A stretch of DNA of 9,506 bases from positions 1 to 9,506 of the forward strand of contig CAYTNB010000106.1 of NCBI GenBank assembly GCA_964439085.1, written 5' to 3'. Positions 8,401 to 9,506 of this stretch are shown piece by piece. How positions within the stretch are numbered: the first letter of the stretch is position 1; each line of letters starts with the position of its first letter. Source of the stretch: JAADIV01 sp964439085 (GTDB taxonomy: Bacteria > Desulfobacterota > Desulfobulbia > Desulfobulbales > VMSU01). The position numbers and the translations under genes were made by a program. The notes beneath the pieces are model-generated. The model was not told where the DNA came from. It was given only the letters and a program-made list of their open reading frames with translations, and did no database searches.

Positions 8401-8480
8401 ATCCAAAGGGGACGGACTTTAGGTATAATCTGCGCCTGGATGGCAAAGAGGATCTCTGCCGCCAATGTCACAAATATTAA
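5436..8480 (+). CDS. 42-heme c-type cytochrome lipoprotein (paired CxxCH repeats)
   Basis: A 1014-residue electron-transfer protein. I count 42 CxxCH heme c sites, about one per 24 residues. The signal peptide ends in FSAC (a lipobox with an unusual Phe at -3), so Cys16 is the likely lipid anchor. All other 84 cysteines are in CxxCH motifs. There are about 51 His outside these motifs, enough for bis-His ligation of every heme. The repeat is of doubled-CXXCH type: H-x-P-F...G-x-C-x-x-C-H-x-x-H...L-L-K...C-x-x-C-H-K, about 45-50 residues with two hemes. Non-heme sequence is minimal and Lys-rich, so it is probably an extended heme wire. Hemes would be attached in the periplasm by cytochrome c maturation. 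The start has a weak AAGAAG site 6 nt upstream. A surface or outer-membrane location is inferred. I do not recognise a named orthologue. Confidence 0.93.
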   Translation: MEKKILLVLLIFFSACTVSPPASRKTPQKTCFDCHHEMMAKFAKGVIHRPVADQDCGACHLPHGLIGGIQLRQQAPGLCRRCHKSLFNEASKLPILHKPFAAGKCGTCHYVHNGPNSFLLKKIGSKLCFTCHDDSLFKRKTIHAPLRNGCFVCHKAHASKAGHLLKEDEADLCAECHELNSRGFKKGHQGRSVTGKCSSCHSPHSSDSPHLLKRYTHQPVVSGDCTACHSRIIGNDKVQQNANCLFCHKTKSNHATSSHKPYKDGKCLGCHAAHASEFPAMLKKQPSVVCLRCHKTEKGNVSIHKPYQKGKCLDCHLGHVSKFPALLKKNSSAICLNCHKHSSRGIQKHSPVEEDKCLVCHRPHKAEQDKLLRQPEGALCGKCHARTAREVNKIFVHRPFSQGECRSCHDAHGGGAKLLRKSSINADLCRQCHTKVFVKGKGHNHAPFKQEKCLLCHAAHSSNIKALLKKKATSLCVQCHDKQRKEINGNRYNHKPFADGDCTACHDGHGSAIPGDLLKPKQMLCLGCHKSIAAAWANGKPHKPAVKDCGICHNPHGSDRPAMLVDNIMGVCLSCHKMTARELTAKHHGITPGLDNCQHCHDPHGNGNANFLYETVHPPFKNGKCQTCHQGKKKIRPITGLTAKSVCFKCHNSALFQKKVIHAPVAKQPCSICHNMHTAKYAGLVRRPIAELCLNCHDNGKVKNKQNIHQPVVEGKCLSCHAAHTSDAANLLPTDLSQVCFSCHKNLAKEYKILHKPFAKGQCNACHEAHDSDNEQLLKKTPSRICQGCHSDSEVKNIHKFNIKITSCLSCHNPHGGNGKALLRKVIHPPFAYGQNHTAKNGCEACHKPGKSTVGTGICLKCHKTLGRYYFRTHNHMMNKDGNGCTSCHSPHAGDDKMLLRAPLKSVCEKCHKDTADRHAGAKFRHKKMGDCITCHDPHGADGPAMLKGNGNTVCTGCHESQGTFSHPVGENVIDVRNGQMMTCITCHDPKGTDFRYNLRLDGKEDLCRQCHKY
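5523..8477 (+). repeat. Protein-level heme repeats forming four modules (8, 17, 9 and 8 hemes)
   Basis: Two motif types alternate: A (CxxCHxxH) and B (CxxCH usually followed by K or D, no +3 His). The A-B alternation breaks at three places, where an A motif is followed directly by an A-type site lacking the +3 His: hemes 8/9 (CTACHSRI, residue 225), 25/26 (CQTCHQGK, 625) and 34/35 (CEACHKPG, 843). Each break has the same linker form, ending H-Q/P-P before the next CxxCH. These divide the protein into modules at about residues 30-206, 217-606, 617-815 and 828-1014. Confidence 0.7.
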
Positions 8481-8662
8481 CGGATATATTGTTCGCTTAT
8501 TGTCGACGCGCCATTGGGGGCCCTAAAAATAATTACCGTCTTGATGTGTCGGAAAAACAAATTTGTCTGAAGCGTTTTTTTGAACATCGAACAATGTACA
8601 TTGAATTGTGGAGGTTGCGGCCCTCCATCCATCATAACGTTTGAATGATCATACGGGGTATA
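8481..8662. promoter_or_regulatory. Gap between cytochrome and propeller gene, with palindromes
   Basis: No gene is seen in this stretch. It holds a 10-bp palindrome ACAAATTTGT (8557-8566), a 12-bp palindrome CAATGTACATTG (8592-8603), and a 6-bp hairpin TGGAGG (8609-8614) with CCTCCA (8622-8627). A T7 run at 8575-8581 has no convincing stem before it, so I do not call a terminator. The palindromes could be operator sites for the downstream gene. Confidence 0.3.
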
Positions 8663-9506
8663 ATGAGAACACTTATTATTTATATATTTGTTTGTTTCTT
8701 ACTTTTCTTTACAGCTCTGCCTGCTCTGGCTGCTGACTGGCAATTGAAGTTTTCAATGTCGGCGGATATTAACGGCAAAAGCGCTCTTTATCCCGGCGGT
8801 CTGTATGTGGATAATAATAGTGAACGTTATTATATTGTTGATAGCGGCCATAACCGTTTACTATCATTTGATAAATCCGGCAAGTCCCTGCATTCCTTTG
8901 ATGCTAACAAATCACTTAAAAGGCCAATAGCTATGAGCCGTGATCGTCACGGACGTCTCATTGTTTTGGAGAAGGGGCGGGATAGTCTCACCGTTATTGA
9001 TTTAAAGAATAAACAAATAAAGTCTCATAATTTGGCTGGACGAGGGATTTTTCCGCAACGCTTAAGCCTTTTAGGCAATAAGATTTATGTGCTGGACAAG
9101 GTCAGTGGCACTATTTTGGCTCTGAATAATGATTTTAAGATTATCCACAGATTTAAATGTAAGGACTGTGAATTGGGATTTGCCGATATGCAGGTCGCTG
9201 AAAATGGCGATGTATTTGGTATGGCCCGGCAGGAGGGTGAGGTCTGGAAGTTCGCCGATAATGGCCAATTATTAAATAAAATAAAACTTACTCCCCCTCC
9301 AGAATTTGCCGCCGCCTTTGCCATTAGTTCCGTTGGAAAAATATTTGTGGCAGAGAGGCATTTGGGAAAAATAAAGGTGTACGCCGCCCAGGGTGAATTT
9401 CTTTATGAATTTTTATCCAAAGGGGAAGGGGAGGCTCAATTGTCCTATCCAAGTCAGATAGATTTTGACCCCTATAAAGGTAAAGTAGATGTATTAACAG
9501 GTGGTT
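8663..9506 (+). CDS. Secreted NHL-repeat beta-propeller protein (3' end outside window)
   Basis: Partial gene with 281 residues visible and no stop before the edge. The signal peptide is clear (MRTLIIYIFV... ending ALA at residue 23, cleaved before ADWQ). Six-bladed NHL-type repeats follow, of the form 'G-x-x-x-x-x-x-I-Y-V-x-D-x-x-x-x-x-I-x-x-F'. Examples are 'YYIVDSGHNRLLSFDKSG' (56-73), 'NKIYVLDKVSGTILAL' (139-154), 'GDVFGMARQEGEVWKF' (182-197) and 'GKIFVAERHLGKIKVY' (225-240). Five blades and the start of a sixth are present. CKDC (166-169) is not a heme site, as Glu and not His follows, and may form a disulfide. The ATG at 8663 gives a typical signal peptide; an in-frame ATG at 8645 adds MIIRGI. 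NHL proteins are often encoded beside multiheme cytochromes; the role may be scaffold or partner docking (inference). Confidence 0.8.
   Translation, partial: MRTLIIYIFVCFLLFFTALPALAADWQLKFSMSADINGKSALYPGGLYVDNNSERYYIVDSGHNRLLSFDKSGKSLHSFDANKSLKRPIAMSRDRHGRLIVLEKGRDSLTVIDLKNKQIKSHNLAGRGIFPQRLSLLGNKIYVLDKVSGTILALNNDFKIIHRFKCKDCELGFADMQVAENGDVFGMARQEGEVWKFADNGQLLNKIKLTPPPEFAAAFAISSVGKIFVAERHLGKIKVYAAQGEFLYEFLSKGEGEAQLSYPSQIDFDPYKGKVDVLTGG

Noticed and set aside
5523..8477. Regularly spaced repeats that might suggest a CRISPR array
   Set aside because: The DNA copies are not identical, and the periodicity comes from heme-binding codons in one open frame. There are no spacers.
8569..8590. Intrinsic terminator at the T7 run after the cytochrome
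   Set aside because: No GC-rich hairpin directly precedes the T run.
9158..9169. CKDC in the propeller protein as a heme site
   Set aside because: Glu, not His, follows the second Cys, so it is not a CxxCH heme motif.

Overview
The window holds six same-strand (+) genes, five complete and one cut by the right edge. They look like a multiheme-cytochrome export and assembly locus of an anaerobic Gram-negative bacterium. The centrepiece is a 1014-residue predicted lipoprotein (5436-8480) with 42 CxxCH c-type heme sites. AT-leaning DNA, lipoprotein and Sec signals, and a giant tandem-repeat cytochrome next to a parvulin-like protein and an NHL propeller suggest a metal-, sulfur- or partner-respiring lineage such as the Desulfobacterota. 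That assignment is inference; nothing in the window fixes the taxon.

Left part (1-3645): three consecutive genes each carry a divergent CsgG/LpoB/TolB-N-like alpha/beta domain (a VAV-x-P start, later a 'QAF-MG'-like strand and a 'LRLV-x-x-x-TG' strand). Gene 1 is a lipoprotein with a roughly 150-residue acidic, probably disordered tail. Gene 2 is a secreted fusion of this domain to several Ig-like beta-sandwich domains. Gene 3 is a minimal single-domain version. A perfect 10-bp hairpin follows gene 1. The gap before gene 2 holds a second hairpin overlapping an orphan Shine-Dalgarno sequence.

Middle (3636-5435): gene 4 overlaps the end of gene 3 and encodes a SurA/PpiD-like periplasmic protein made of two similar halves, each with a degenerate parvulin domain. 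Between it and the cytochrome lies a 156-bp element bounded by 22-bp inverted arms, containing a nested hairpin and flanked by TAA on both sides. It is either a MITE-like insertion or a structured intercistronic RNA.

Right part (5436-9506): the 42-heme cytochrome comes first. Every cysteine in it, except the presumed lipid-anchor Cys, belongs to a CxxCH motif. Breaks in the heme-motif pattern divide it into modules of 8, 17, 9 and 8 hemes. A gap of about 180 bp with palindromes follows, then a secreted NHL-type beta-propeller protein that runs off the window.

Working model (inference): the cytochrome is exported, loaded with hemes in the periplasm, folded with help from the parvulin-like protein, and anchored or assembled at the outer membrane or cell surface with the three CsgG/LpoB-like proteins and the propeller, giving a long-range electron conduit. 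No outer-membrane barrel gene is visible here.
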